Positions 34,561 through 47,324 of a stretch of DNA of 64,000 bases are shown here, in pieces; within the stretch, counting starts at the first letter, position 1, and every line of letters starts with the position of its first letter. Source of the DNA: Allomyces arbusculus (lineage: Eukaryota; Blastocladiomycota; Blastocladiomycetes; Blastocladiales; Blastocladiaceae); contig JADHYV010000001.1 of NCBI GenBank assembly GCA_027604705.1, forward strand, positions 310,001 to 374,000, in the 5' to 3' direction. A program made the translations under genes and the position numbers. The notes beneath the pieces were generated by a model. That model had not been told where the DNA came from, ran no database searches, and saw nothing but the letters and a program-made list of their open reading frames with translations.

Positions 34561-36120
34561 TCACGGCGCCGAAGCGGGCGCCGTCTCCGGTTCCTTGGCA
34601 ACGTTGGTGGTATCCTTTTCGTCAATAGACTTGATAGGCTCGTCGTCCTTGGACGTGACCGACGTGTCGGCTGCTGCTACTGGCTCTACCGGCGCATCGG
34701 CCTCGACTTTCTCCACCGTCTCCACCTGCTCCGGCTCAGCAGCTTCGTGCACTGGCTCGCCTTCGCGCAGGGCAGCGGGCACGTCCCGCGTCGTCGCGAC
34801 GGCGGGTGACGGCGGCAGCGGAACCGCATGCGGCTCACTCGTCTCACCCTCCCCCTCAGGCAAAACCAGAGTCGGCACCGTCGGCGGCGGTCCCGACAAG
34901 ATCGCCGCGGGCCCCAACTCGGCCTCCCGCGCGACTTCCTCTGCCGCGGCCGCCGGATCCTTGTCCACCGGCTGGAACAAGTAGGGCTCGCCACGCGCCA
35001 TGGCACCGCGGTCATTGAGTGTCGCACAATGGCGGCACACATAGACCATGGTCGGGAACTCGTTGGGAAGGGCGAGTCCGTTATGGTGGAAACACATGCC
35101 GCAAATCAGCGCGTACTGAGTGAGTTCTGGCGGCAACGGCGGGGCCTCGGAGTCGGGCGTTTCGGGACCGCCGGCGACGAGACGGTCAATGAGCGGTGCG
35201 AACCACCCGGAGGAGGTGGGGGCATCGGACGTGATGGGAGCGCCGGAGGTGGAGGTGGAGTCGGGGAGTGGTGGCGCTTCGAGCGCAAGCATGGGTGCGG
35301 GCCCGTCAGCGATACTCGGTGCCGCCGAGGAGGTAGGGGCCACGGACTGTGGTGGTTGCGGCGCGAGCGCCTGCTGATTCTGCGACTGGAAGTCGGGCTG
35401 CGGCTGCTGCTGCTCCATGAAGTAGGATGGCGGCACAGGCACCGCCTACGGCAGAGGATCCAAAGTATGCGTCAGAGGGACCGGAATGCTCTCAATCATG
35501 ACCAGAAAAGCGCGTACATTCGGGTCGAGCAGGTACTCGTAGCGCTCGATCAGTTCCTTGGCGCGGTAAAACGCCGTGATCTCCTTGAGCTCCTCGATCT
35601 TGGCGCGCTGCTGGGTGCGCAGGGCCTCGAGCAGCTCGTTGCTCTTTTCCGTGGCGCGGCGGAAGTACCAGGAGACGATGCGGCGCAGGTAGTAGACGCT
35701 GTAATGGCGGTTATGATGCACGAACCACAAGCGTCAGGCAGGCAGGCAGGCAAGAGAGAACAACGCGTCCTGACAGCAGCAACACCACTACTCAATGGAA
35801 ACGCGCGCGTACAGGATGGGTCCAATGGACAGCACGACGAGCCGCATCAAGCTCGTCTTCCACTTGTCTGGGTCGAGCTGCACGACATCGCCGTCGCCGA
35901 GGTCCACGAGCTGCGGCGTGTGCAGGCGCGTGTTGAACGCCAGAGCGACGAGGATACCCCAGATGGCGACGCCGTAGAGCGTGGCCGACGAGAGCGCGCG
36001 CGTCTCGCGTGGGCGCAACTCGGCGAGCCGGATGTTGACCTTGCGGATCTGCGCGTCGAAGGCGGCCAGCGCCTTTTCAAAGGACTCGGCCGTGGCCGGC
36101 TTGCTGAAGAGCACGCCCAT
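34561..36120 (-). CDS. LNP1: Lunapark, ER three-way-junction protein
   Basis: Three exons, complement of 34561..35445, 35518..35698 and 35813..36120, give 457 aa. Both introns start GTACGC. The N-terminus MGVLFSKP could be myristoylated (Gly2), as reported for human LNPK. Two membrane segments lie near residues 50-68 and 88-108 (LVVLSIGPILVYYLRRIV, made by splice 1). A coiled coil follows (NELLEALRTQQRAKIEELKE), ending IERYEYLLDPN. After a Pro/Gln-rich stretch comes the C4 zinc finger, YALICGMCFHHNG...YVCRHCATLN. The tail is acidic and disordered. Family knowledge: it stabilises three-way junctions of the ER with Sey1/atlastin and reticulons. Each splice join restores conserved residues. Confidence 0.93.
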
Positions 36121-36815
36121 GGCGGCAAGCGGACGGCAGCAGGTCGGGTCAAGCGCGGGTGCGAGCGCGTGGGCAGCAGAGGAAGGAGGAAGGGCCAGTT
36201 GACCGCGATGCGGACGGAGGGCGCGGCTTAGGCAGTCGGTCGGTGCGAGAGCTGGCGTGAACTGGCTGGCAGATCGCGAGCGATGTGCGCGACGCGGGAT
36301 CAGGAGCGCGACAATCGGTTGGTGCAGGCGGTGCCGCGCAAGTGCGGTTGGTCCAAGACGCTGCTGGTGTTGACAAGAGCGCGACGCCGTTGGTCGCGCA
36401 GATCGCCGTCGAGAACGGCGGTGCTGGCTGTCGAATGATAATGTCCGAGTTCGTGAGGTGCTTGACGTTGCCGTGCCGCGCGGAGGCCGCCCGCCCCGAG
36501 GGCAGCGGCCTGAGCCACTCGCGCCGTGACCTCCAGCTGGGAGACTCCCCAGAGCCGCGCTCACGTGGTCAAATGCACCGACAACGTTTTGGCCGCGAAT
36601 GAAGCTGCTGCTTCGCGGGCAGCAGCAGCACACCGCCGCGCCGAGAGGACGCTGCACGGCGCTGCACGACCGCGGTCGACGTTCTGCAATCGCTGCAGCT
36701 GCCCGGCCGCCTTCGACCTCCTGCTGCTCCGGCCCGCGGCGACGGCTCGCCACTCGCCGCATCGCCCGCCCCTGCCCGCACCCGCCCCGGATCAACGGCC
36801 TGACCGCTCGCTCGC

Positions 36816-36847
36816 CCCGCCCGCCCGCCCGCCCGCCCGCCCGCCCG
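36816..36847. repeat. (CCCG)n tetranucleotide microsatellite
   Basis: About eight uninterrupted CCCG units upstream of the Lunapark gene. Confidence 0.85.
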
Positions 36848-37330
36848 ACTCGACGCGGCGCCCCCCGTCTCGCCTGCCGCTGCTGCTGCACCTGCACCTC
36901 CCCTGCCTACGCCCGCACCGCCCGCGTGCCGACTCTGCCTCGCTCGATCCGCGTCGGCCTGCCCGCGCCGACGTGATTGGCGCCCGCGCCCGCCCGCCCT
37001 GCCGAGCGGCGCTGCTCTTGCCCGTGTGTCTCGGGTGCGCATCTCTTGCCTCCCTCTGCTCGTCGCCGCCGCCGGCGTCCCCTCTTTCCTTCCCTTTCCC
37101 TTTCGCTTCTTTCGCTCCCTTTCCTGCCTGCGGTGGCCCCGACTCGGCCCACTTTACACGCCGGCGCTGTGCTGCACCGGCGCGCGTGCGTCGCCTCCGC
37201 GCTCGACGTGTACGCAGCGTACTTGTTGCTACCAGCTGCACCAGCATCTCCCCGCACCAACCAACCCTCGATTGTTATGATCCGGTTGCGGACGCGCGTA
37301 CTTCGCACCTTGTGGCGCGCAACCCTGCCG

Positions 37331-37615
37331 TCACGCCCGTCGCGGCCGGCCCCGTGCATGGGCTTCGCTCGGTCTGATTTCGACGGCACGCCCGTGCCCG
37401 TTGTGCCGCTCCGGCAACAACTGCTCGTTGAAAAACGCCGCACCCGCCGTGCTAAACGTGGACCAAAATTGCGCGGCCGCCACCGGGTCTGACGCCGCGC
37501 TGCACGACACTTTACCCGGGTCCAACGCGCGCGCGTCTTCGGCAACTTGGGCCACCAGCCTCGCCAAGGCGTTGCCTCGCGCCGCATCCGCGGGCGAAAC
37601 GACGGCATCCGACGC
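37331..37615 (-). other. Possible coding fragment with protein-like codon use
   Basis: On the minus strand a frame of about 95 codons has the high GC3 of real exons here and reads as an amphipathic protein (ARLVAQVAEDARALDPGK, FSTAGAAFFNEQLLPERH). It has no ATG, and an upstream in-frame TGA closes it. It could be an internal exon of a small gene with unresolved introns, or a relic. No family recognised. Confidence 0.25.
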
Positions 37616-38018
37616 GAGTCAACCATCGCGGTCGAGCCCGACAATGCACGTCCACGCGACGAGCGCCGCACAACGCCCTCGATGAGCCCAAGGGGGACGG
37701 TCTAAGAATGATGGCCCCCGTGGCGTACTTCGATGCATGCTCGGGCCGCCGCAGCCGCCCGTACCATGCTCCCTTCGCTCCATTCGAACCTTGAGTCGTT
37801 CTTCCCTTCTCTCCACCCCCTCTCGAACGCGGCCATGGTTCACGGTTGCCCTTGCATCCCGTCTCTCGGTGCTAACGCACGCTCGCGATCCCACTTGCTC
37901 CTACACCTGCCCCCGCACCCGCAACATCGCGATGGTCATTGTAGATCTTGATCTCTTGGCGGCTCCGTTCCCTGCCCTTGCGCCCAACTCGCTCGGCTTC
38001 CGCGCCGCGTTCTCGGCC

Positions 38019-40148
38019 ATGTCGACCTCGCCCAACATTGTCGGCGTGCACTACAAGGTCGGCCGCAAGATCGGCGAAGGGTCCTTTGGCGTCATCTACG
38101 AGGGCACCAATTTGCTGAACAACACCCAAGTCGCCATCAAGTTTGAGTCGCGCAAGTCCGAGGCCCCGCAGCTGCGCGATGAGTTCAGGACCTACAAGAT
38201 CCTCGCAGGATGCGGTTCGTTTTCCTTTGCCCGACGCATTTTGCTTTTTTACCTTTAATGCGCGCTGAAACACTAACGACAAAACCTGTCATCAATTCTT
38301 GTAGAGGGCATCCCGCTGACCTACTACTTTGGCCAGGAGGGGCTGCACAACATTCTCGTCATTGATCTGCTCGGGCCGTCGCTCGAGGACGCGTTTGACA
38401 TGTGCGGGCGCAAGTTTTCTATCAAGACGACGTGCATGCTCGCAAAGGCCATGGTGCGTGTGTGGCAACGCCACTTCTAATCGCGCTCATATCACTTGTT
38501 TGATTTCTGACGTGTTCGCGCATTCGACAACTGATGTGCATAGGTCAACCGCGTCTGGACAGTTCACGAAAAATCGCTCATCTACCGCGATATCAAGCCC
38601 GACAATTTCTTGATTGGCCGCCCGGGCACCAAGACGGCCAACACCATTTACATGGTCGACTTTGGCATGGCAAAACATTACCGCGACCCGAAAACCAAGC
38701 AGCACATCCCCTACCGCGAGCGCAAGTCGCTGTCGGGCACGGCGCGCTACATGTCGATCAATACGCACATGGGCCGCGGTACGCTTTTTTCGTGTTATTT
38801 TCGTGCCTTCCTAGTTCATGAGCTGATTCTTTCTGCACTCCCTTCTTTTAGAGCAATCGCGTCGCGACGATCTCGAGGCACTCGGCCACGTCTTCTTCTA
38901 CTTCTTGCGCGGGTCATTGCCGTGGCAGGGACTCAAGGCGCAGACCAACAAGCAAAAGTACGAGAAGATTGGCGAAAAGAAGCAACTCACGCCCGTCTCG
39001 GAGCTCGGCGAGCGGTGCCCGCAAGAGTTTGCCGAGTACCTGACGTACGTGCGCAAGCTCGGCTTTGAGGAGGAGCCCGACTACAAGTACTTGCTCGGCC
39101 TCTTTGACAAGTGCCTCGAACGGCACGGGCTCGTCGAGGACAACGTCTTCGACTGGCACTCGACCGAGCAATGGCAGCAGGCGTGCGCCAACTATGCCAA
39201 CAAGTACGGCACGGCGGGCACGCACGCCACCGCGCAAGCTTCGGCCGCGGCCGCCGCGGGACCGTCGAATACCAATGGAGCCGATGTGACCTACGTACGT
39301 AACTCTATTTCTTTGCACCGGTGCCCGAGCGGCACCCCCGCGCCTCGTTCTCCTCCACCGTCCGCGCCGGCGTCATTGACCAGCCCCGGACATCTTGTCC
39401 CCGCGCCTGGAAAGCGAGACCGCACTGGTCAACGATCGGACGTGGCGGTCATGTGTGTCGTTTGAAACACAACGCCGGAAATTCGTGGGCCCACCGGCAC
39501 CGTGCGCGCTCGCTGTCGCTCTTCTTGAATGTGGAAGTTTGAAGGTTGACCAGTATCTTTTCGCTCCCCTCCCTCCTCCCATTCTCGATCCTACCTTCTT
39601 TTCTCGCGTTATCCGTACCCCCCATCGTTTTTCACCCTCCCTGCCCTCTTTATCGCCACGTCCCCGTTGGCCTCGATACCTGGTTTTCCGACCGTTCCTT
39701 GCCCACCTCCACTCGTGCCTCCTCAAATCATCCGGCGCACCCTACCATTGCTACCTCCCCCCGTGTCTGTTCATTGTGTTTCGTCGTTCGTTTCTGTACC
39801 TGCAATTGCATTCGTTTTCACCTCCAGGCCCACGGACATCCATCGCAGCCCACGTCGCCGCCGCACTTGCCGACGTCGCAGGGCCACCACGCGTCGTCGT
39901 CGCAGCAAGCATTGCCGCCCGGCACAAGCACGACCGCGAACCGCGCGTCAGCGACCCTCGATCCGGCACGGAATACCGCGCAACGATCGGCGGCCGCCAA
40001 CGCGGCGAACGAGTCGTCGTCGCCGCAGGCCGCGGGTGCGCCACCAGCGACGTACCAGCAGCAGCAACAGCCGCCGCCGCACGCACCGCAGCGCCGCAAG
40101 CCGTCGATGCTGCGTCGGATTTTCTGCTGTGTGTCGGCCGACGAGTAG
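38019..40148 (+). CDS. Casein kinase 1, membrane-anchored yeast Yck/CK1-gamma type
   Basis: Exons 38019..38214, 38305..38453, 38544..38778, 38852..39294 and 39828..40148 give 447 aa. Start is the ATG at 38019; an in-frame ATG at 37932 would add 29 residues. The kinase domain is complete: [29 protein letters not shown] (Lys), [14 protein letters not shown] hinge, [14 protein letters not shown] catalytic loop, VDFGMAKHY, and the CK1 signature [20 protein letters not shown] (made by splice 3). The tail is Gln/Ser/Pro-rich and ends [11 protein letters not shown]; the paired Cys near the C-terminus match the palmitoylation site of Yck1/2-type kinases. Expected role: plasma-membrane nutrient and endocytic signalling. 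Intron 4 is 533 bp, far longer than all others here, and separates the kinase from the anchor. Confidence 0.92.
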
Positions 40149-40645
40149 AGTGGGCGTGGTTGGGGGAGGGTCGGCGCGCGATAGGCCGTCGCCGATGCTG
40201 CCGGGCCCGCTCGATCACTCACTGTCGCGCGTTGGTGCCGTCGTCGTCATAACTGCTTGATTCCCGTGTCGTTTGTTGCCGTCGTTGCCTTTCTGTTTCG
40301 CTGTTTTTTTTTCTTTCTTTTTCGGGCCGGTGATTTTCGTGGCCGTTCAACTGCTGTGCTCTCGTTCTCTCTCTCGTCGTTTTTTCTCTCGAATGGGGAA
40401 CGCCGCCGCTTTCGTTTTATTCCAGCTCGACGTGCTTGTCGTGGACGACGCGGGAGCGCGTTTGTTTGGGGTTGAAATTCATTTGGGCCCGTCTGGTAGA
40501 CCATTCATTCCGTTTGTGATCGTTGACCGTCACGTCGATTGTCGCTGGTCTGGCGTTGGTGGTTGGCCCTCAGCCACACACCTCAGCATCCCACTTCGCA
40601 AGCAAAGGCTGCGACCTATGGTTCTCTACAACCAACAACCAATCC
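40149..40645. other. Intergenic region upstream of the OTU gene
   Basis: 3' flank of CK1 and promoter of the OTU gene. A T/C-rich stretch at 40290-40390 is promoter- or UTR-like. No coding frame supported. Confidence 0.55.
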
Positions 40646-42309
40646 ATGGCCCGATCACAACGCAAGACCGACAAAAAAGTAGCAGCAACGTCGAGTAAAA
40701 AGCGTGGCAGCAACAGCGCCGCCCCCGCATCGACTGTCAACGCAGTTGGATCCGCGGATGCCAAATCGACCAAGAAGGGCAAGCGCAAGGAACGCAAGGT
40801 TCGGCACGCTTCGATCATGACACGCATTACTGCACCGTGGCCGCGTACAACGACAATGATCGTGCACCATTGACCACGGAGCTATCGTAGGCCTGGACAG
40901 ATCAGGACTGGGATGCGGATACCAAGGCTCTCAAGCCGCAACTTGCGAGCCTGGGATTGAACCTCGTCGAGATTACGGGTGATGGTGCGTTTTTTGCGTC
41001 GCTCATGCTCGAAGGGGGTCGGGAAGAGCACCGGCTTCGGTGAGAGCATGCGATGCTCGTATTTAGAGCTATTGCGCTCGTAGTTGATGGATTCACGTGG
41101 CGGGTGATCGACTGACCCTTTGTAATTGCTCCTATTATCGACAGGAAATTGCTTGTTTCGCGCTGTTGGTTCGTTGGTTCTGCTCGCTGCCGATCCTCGC
41201 TCCGTCTCGCCAGCATCACGCTCTCATTCGCGCCCGAACCGCGTTTGTAGCGCACCAGCTGACGGGCGCCGAATCGCTCCACCGCAACCTGCGCCGCGCC
41301 TGTGTCGAATTCATGCGCGCGCACGAACCTGATTTCGCGCCGTTTGTCGAGGACGACGAGCCGTTTGACCGACACCTCGTGCGCATGGCCAAAGATGGCG
41401 TGTATGGTGCGTGGTCTGCGACGCGGATGTGCTGTTTGCGGGTGCGGAATTGACCGTTGCGTCCGCACGCTAGGCGGGAACATGGAGGTGGTCGCGCTGG
41501 CACGTGCACTGAACCTGACCGTGGTGCGTTCCGCTCCGTCTTCTCCCTTTCTCGTTTTCGGGCCCCACCCTGACGATCTGTGCCACTAGGTCATCCACCA
41601 AGTGGGCCACCCGCCATGGGTCGTCGCACCGACCCCCGACGACGCGAGTGCAGACATGCCGCCGCGCACCGTCAACGTAGTGTACCATTCGTGGGAACAC
41701 TACTCGTCGGCAGCACCCGACGGAGGAGTGCGCTCGGCTCCACCGCCTGCGGCACTGGAACGGTGGGCATCTGCTGCGTTACCAGCGGCCGCAGGCAAGG
41801 ATAAGGGCCGTAAGCGCCGCGGGAAAGTCGGGCCTGTAGATCCGCCAAGCGCAGGAGCGGAGGATGCCGCAAACGATCAGGAGCGTCGTGACCCGGAACC
41901 GAGTAACGCGGTGGACTCGGTCGAGGATGAGGTTGAGGACAAGGTCGACTCGACACCTGTGGCGCCGACCGAGACGGCCGACCCGACGACGCCCGACGAA
42001 GCCGTGTCGATTCCCTCGGCCGACAAGGAGCACGAACCCACCACGTCAGGCGACGCGACTCCCGAACCGACCGTAGCCAAGTCGACCACGACCGGTGCGT
42101 CGCGAGGGCGCATGACGGCGCGGCAAAAGGCTGATCTGGAGCGGACGAGGAAGAAGGAGCGCAAAGCCGCGAAGAAGATGGCCAAGGCGGTGGTAGGGGG
42201 CCGCAAAGACGCGGTGGACGGTGCGAGCGGCGATCACTCGCCGACGCGCGAAGCAGGTGACGTGGATGCAGTGAGGACGGCGTTGGAGAAGACACATATT
42301 GCAATTTGA
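40646..42309 (+). CDS. OTU-domain deubiquitinase, OTUD3-like
   Basis: Six exons, 40646..40798, 40891..40984, 41145..41168, 41251..41406, 41474..41523 and 41590..42309, give 398 aa. Start is the ATG at 40646 (context atccATGG). After a Lys-rich lead (KKGKRKERK) comes the OTU fold: LASLGLNLVEITGDGNCLFR with the catalytic Asp and Cys, AVAHQLTGAESLHRNLR, FAPFVEDDEPFDRHL, YGGNMEVVALARALNLTVVI and VVYHSWEHYSS with the catalytic His. The order and spacing match OTUD3. The C-terminal 200 residues are acidic, then Lys/Arg-rich, and disordered. Family knowledge: it hydrolyses ubiquitin chains. Introns are 66-160 bp. The catalytic Cys lies alone in a 24-nt exon flanked by phase-1 introns. Confidence 0.93.
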
Positions 42310-42395
42310 AGATAAATGTCAGGGCGGAAGTGCATTTTTGATTTGCAATAGAGTTGAACGGACGGTCATAAATTGTGGTAGTGAGAAAAGTGCAT

Positions 42396-42468
42396 GCCCG
42401 TGTAGACAAGTGGCTAAGTCGTCGGCCTCCTAAGCCGGAAATCGCGAGTTCGACCCTCGCCACGGGTG
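42396..42468 (+). tRNA. tRNA-Arg(CCT)
   Basis: 73 nt without an intron. The acceptor stem GCCCGTG pairs with CACGGGT (one G-T pair). The anticodon stem TCGGC/GCCGG encloses loop CTCCTAA with anticodon CCT, reading AGG. The T arm GCGAG-TTCGACC-CTCGC is perfect. The D arm is short (GAC/GTC). CCA is not encoded. A TTTTT run for Pol III termination lies about 40 bases downstream near 42510. It stands alone between two Pol II genes. Confidence 0.93.
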
Positions 42469-42930
42469 TCAGATCACGCTGTTCCATAAATCGTAAACAC
42501 GCACATGAGCGGGATGTCTTTTTATGACTGTTGCCTATCATCTCCCACGTTGACGACTCAAACCAACAGGTCAAACCTATTTCTGGCAAAATCGAAAGTT
42601 ATTCAACCCCCACGTTTGAGCGACACGAGCATCGGCAGCACCGGTCAGGGAGTTGCACATGGTGCTCTTTACCTGAGCTGGCCCGTCATCCAAAATGGCC
42701 CCCTCGACGACTTTTGAGTCTGCAGAAAGGTGGTTTATCGAAGATCTCTGCCACCTTGGGGTATGAAACAGCCATCCATTCTCATCTGGAGCGTAATTAG
42801 CAAATTAGCCTTTGATTCATCACGCTCAAGTTCGGTGTTCCTTACGGTTCTGGCCGCCGACGGCTGCCACAACTTTTTTGGCGTGCACCTCTACTTTGAG
42901 GTGATCCGACAGAAGACTTTGATCCGGGCA
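42469..42930. other. Intergenic region downstream of the tRNA
   Basis: AT-richer than its surroundings. Carries the tRNA terminator and the upstream region of the hypothetical gene. Frames here lack coding composition. Confidence 0.55.
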
Positions 42931-43614
42931 ATGGCCGAGCGCGTGCCACGACCTACCGCAACCGCACCCAGCACATCCACCACTCACGATGCCGACCTGA
43001 CCGCGCCGCCAGCCATTCCCGCCATGTCCGGCCCAACCGCACTCGCCATCCCACCACGCGCCAGCACCGCCGATCGCATCCGTGCGGCCGCGCCGACGTC
43101 GGCGACGCTACCGACGACGCAACTGTCCACGTCAGCCGGTTCTGTCGGTGCCGGCAATTCTGTCGGATCCAGTTTGCTGGGCGCGTCATGGTCGGCCGCA
43201 AGCCCGACCGCCGGATCGTTTGCCGCGGCCATGGCCGCGGTCGCTGCGCACCGGCGCACGTCGACGGGGCCGATTTTGTCGCCGACGAGACCCGGTCCCG
43301 TTGGGAGTGTACCTGGCGTTCATTTTTCAACTGACGCGCTGACCAGGACGGCCGCGGGTGCTGTTGCGAACGAGCCCGCACCGGTTGTCGGGTTCCAAGC
43401 ACCGGCGCAGTTAGTAGCGGACACGGTCGATGCCGCGACCGAGGAGAGTGGTCGCAGTAACGACACTCCGCGCGGGCGCACCAAAAGTCTCGGCAGCGCG
43501 ACGATGCCGACGGCACGGGCGGGTCCGGGCAAAGGCAAGGTCACGGGCGGCAAGGCCGAGCACGAGTACTTCATGTCGCAAGTGTCGTTTTCGGGCGGCA
43601 AATTTTGGGCATGA
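42931..43614 (+). CDS. Hypothetical disordered Ser/Thr/Ala-rich protein
   Basis: A single exon codes 227 aa from the ATG at 42931 (context gggcaATGG). The composition is Ala, Thr, Ser and Pro with Gly, predicted to be disordered. It holds several basic Ser/Thr-Pro sites (ILSPTRPG, RGRTKSLGS) that could be phosphorylated. The C-terminus is distinct (GGKAEHEYFMSQVSFSGGKF) and may be the only folded or binding part. No family recognised. Strong GC3 across the frame supports that it is coding. The frame upstream of the ATG is AT-rich, so I exclude it. Confidence 0.6.
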   Translation: MAERVPRPTATAPSTSTTHDADLTAPPAIPAMSGPTALAIPPRASTADRIRAAAPTSATLPTTQLSTSAGSVGAGNSVGSSLLGASWSAASPTAGSFAAAMAAVAAHRRTSTGPILSPTRPGPVGSVPGVHFSTDALTRTAAGAVANEPAPVVGFQAPAQLVADTVDAATEESGRSNDTPRGRTKSLGSATMPTARAGPGKGKVTGGKAEHEYFMSQVSFSGGKFWA

Positions 43615-43715
43615 TGGAGTGCCCTGCTGCACAAGTGTGGGGTGCACCGCTGGCGCGCACAGCGGCCGGCCCGCGACGTACGACTCGCGCGCCTGGTGCT
43701 CGTTGGTGAGGACAC

Positions 43716-43745
43716 TGGCGACGTTGGCGACGTTGGCGACGTTGG
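43716..43745. repeat. Short tandem repeat, 9-bp unit TGGCGACGT x3
   Basis: Three direct copies plus a partial fourth, just 3' of the hypothetical gene. Confidence 0.8.
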
Positions 43746-44239
43746 GAACCAGCTACAAGTTTGGTTCATTGTACATAAGCCTTGAATAGCTGCAGAGAGT
43801 TGGTGAGACTGTCGCGACAGTTGGCTCGGTGACGACGTGCGGCCGCGCGCGCCCATGAGACTCTTTACGCCGTTGGCCGCAACAATGAGAGGTCGGGTGA
43901 TGTGCGCACGCAGGGCCGATTCCAGGATCTCAATCGTTAACCGCAGCGTCCTCATCGTCGCGGCGGCGAGCGACGGCGGCGTGTTTCCGAGGCGGAAGCG
44001 TCTCGCAGCGTCTCGCGGCGCGCACGCGACCGCGTTGGCGCCAGCACGCGGGTCGGTTGCGTGGCCTCGGTCAGGCGGGCCATCGCGTCACAAGGCGCGC
44101 TCACCGCACCACCCATGCGCGCGTGCTGACGCGTCGCGCACAACGGCACGGCACGGCCGCGAACACGTCTCGCATCCGCTCGCATCCACTCTCCCTCCCC
44201 ACGTCTTCACCAGCGACCGCCAAGGCTCGCCGGCTCCCC

Positions 44240-44247
44240 TATATAAA
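44240..44247 (+). promoter_or_regulatory. TATA box of the subtilase gene
   Basis: TATATAAA lies in a GC-rich setting 174 bp before the subtilase ATG. It is the clearest TATA box I found at a gene start in the window, consistent with a regulated, highly expressed secreted enzyme. Confidence 0.7.
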
Positions 44248-44420
44248 CCGGGCGCCCGCGGCCCAATCTGCCTTCGCTCCCCACCACCCGGCGCACACGC
44301 AGCACCTGCTGTGCCGCTCCCCTCCCCACCGCGCACTTCGCCTGCACCAAACAACCACAATCCTCGTCCCTGCCACGCACAACACCCCAATCCGACCTCT
44401 TTTCCTCCGCTCTCTCCAAG

Positions 44421-46197
<1,777 letters not shown>

Positions 46198-47324
46198 GGC
46201 GACCCTGGATCGCGGTTTGAGGAGGTTGAAGTGAGGGGCCCGATGCCGTGCACGTGCGCCGGCCCCATGTGTATCCAAACGTGTGTGACCTTTTGGTTTC
46301 GCTCTTGTCGTTCTCCTTCGGTTTTCGCCGTTCTCTTTTCACGTCCGTCCACCATGTCGTGGGCGACGCATCACATCTCTTGCTTGTGCCCAACATTGTC
46401 CATTTTTCGGTTGATGGGGGGGAAGGGAGCGTGAGTGGGTGATGGTGGTCATCACGGTCACCTGTGGGACCGCTCGCTGTAAATACAAACCTGCACCTGT
46501 TCGTTTCAACTCTTGCACGCCTGAACCACTGCCGCGCGCTCTAGCTGCTGCGAGAACTCGTTGCGTCTGTGGCAGCGGCCGTCAGAGCACCCATGCCGAC
46601 GACAAGTACGTGAAACGAAGGGGCCATACCTCCCTGCAAAATGTCCCTGCGTTTGCGGTCACCCCACCGCTTTCGTACTATGTTGTTCCTGGTCGCGTCC
46701 GCTTTGCTGTCCTCCCTGATTGGAACGCTTTCAAAACCGTCCTTGGCTCAAACACAAGATTGTGTTTTTCTCGGCCTGTATGCAACTTTTGAACCATCGC
46801 TGCTCTTTATCAAAGAGTACCAATACAATGCCCTGCCGTGGTTTGAAGGCAAAGTGGATGTGATTGCTGGTTGGCGAGAAATTGAGGTTCAAAGATTTGG
46901 GTCGGAGAGGTTTTGAAAGTGTTCGATTGGTTGCATACTGAGCCAGTTATGATGATTACACGATCAAGCCTGTACGTCGAGAGGAATCGCCTGAATTCTG
47001 GCTTGCTTCCGCAGTAAAAGCCGCCAAGTACATATCCAAACCCTGCAAACGGACGCCCAAATACTCGGTTCAAGCAGGGTCATGGACGACAAGAGAGGCG
47101 CAAATGAGGGAGGAATTTCAGCGCAGCGCGGCAGTTGTTCAACCTCAAATGTGCACTCAAATCAGGAAAAGACGGGTGGAGAACAAAGACATGGCTCTCC
47201 AACACTTCAATGCGGAAGGGAGTAGAAAGTTCTGTCGCCGCAGGAACACTGCCCTCCACCCTCGCTGGAAAATCAATCGCTGCATTGTACTTCCAGTGTC
47301 GACCCCGCAACAGTCCTCGTCAGT
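46198..47324. other. Intergenic region with lower GC
   Basis: 3' flank of the subtilase and flank of the broken receptor gene. It is markedly AT-richer than the rest of the window. One short frame with a signal-like start is listed separately. Confidence 0.5.
46641..46916 (+). CDS. Possible small secreted protein, doubtful
   Basis: 91 codons from the ATG at 46641, or 78 from the ATG at 46680. The latter starts with a signal-like segment (MLFLVASALLSSLIGTL) before a short mature part (QDCVFLGLYATF, NALPWFEGKVDVIAGW). Codon use is AT-richer than neighbouring genes and no family is recognised. It may be a short orphan gene, the first exon of an unresolved gene, or chance. Confidence 0.3.
   Translation: MSLRLRSPHRFRTMLFLVASALLSSLIGTLSKPSLAQTQDCVFLGLYATFEPSLLFIKEYQYNALPWFEGKVDVIAGWREIEVQRFGSERF

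Larger units (their letters stand above)
36121..38018. other. Long divergent region between Lunapark and casein kinase 1
   Basis: 1.9 kb between head-to-head genes. Contains a CCCG tetranucleotide run and C/T-rich patches at 37075-37130 and 37785-37815. One minus-strand frame at 37331-37615 is listed separately; otherwise no gene is supported. Confidence 0.5.
43615..44420. other. Upstream region of the subtilase gene
   Basis: Holds a small tandem repeat, a TATA box and a C/A-rich leader before the subtilase ATG. No gene seen. Confidence 0.6.

Noticed and set aside
34828-36231. 467-codon plus-strand frame opposite Lunapark
   Set aside because: Antisense shadow; it crosses the introns of the well-supported Lunapark gene.
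40799-40890. Alternative 46-bp intron with a GTACAA donor at 40845 in the OTU gene
   Set aside because: It gives the wrong phase for the OTU exon; the 92-bp intron with GTTCGG restores the frame.
41672-42589. 305-codon minus-strand frame across the OTU gene end and the tRNA
   Set aside because: Antisense to the OTU C-terminus and through a tRNA gene; not protein-like.
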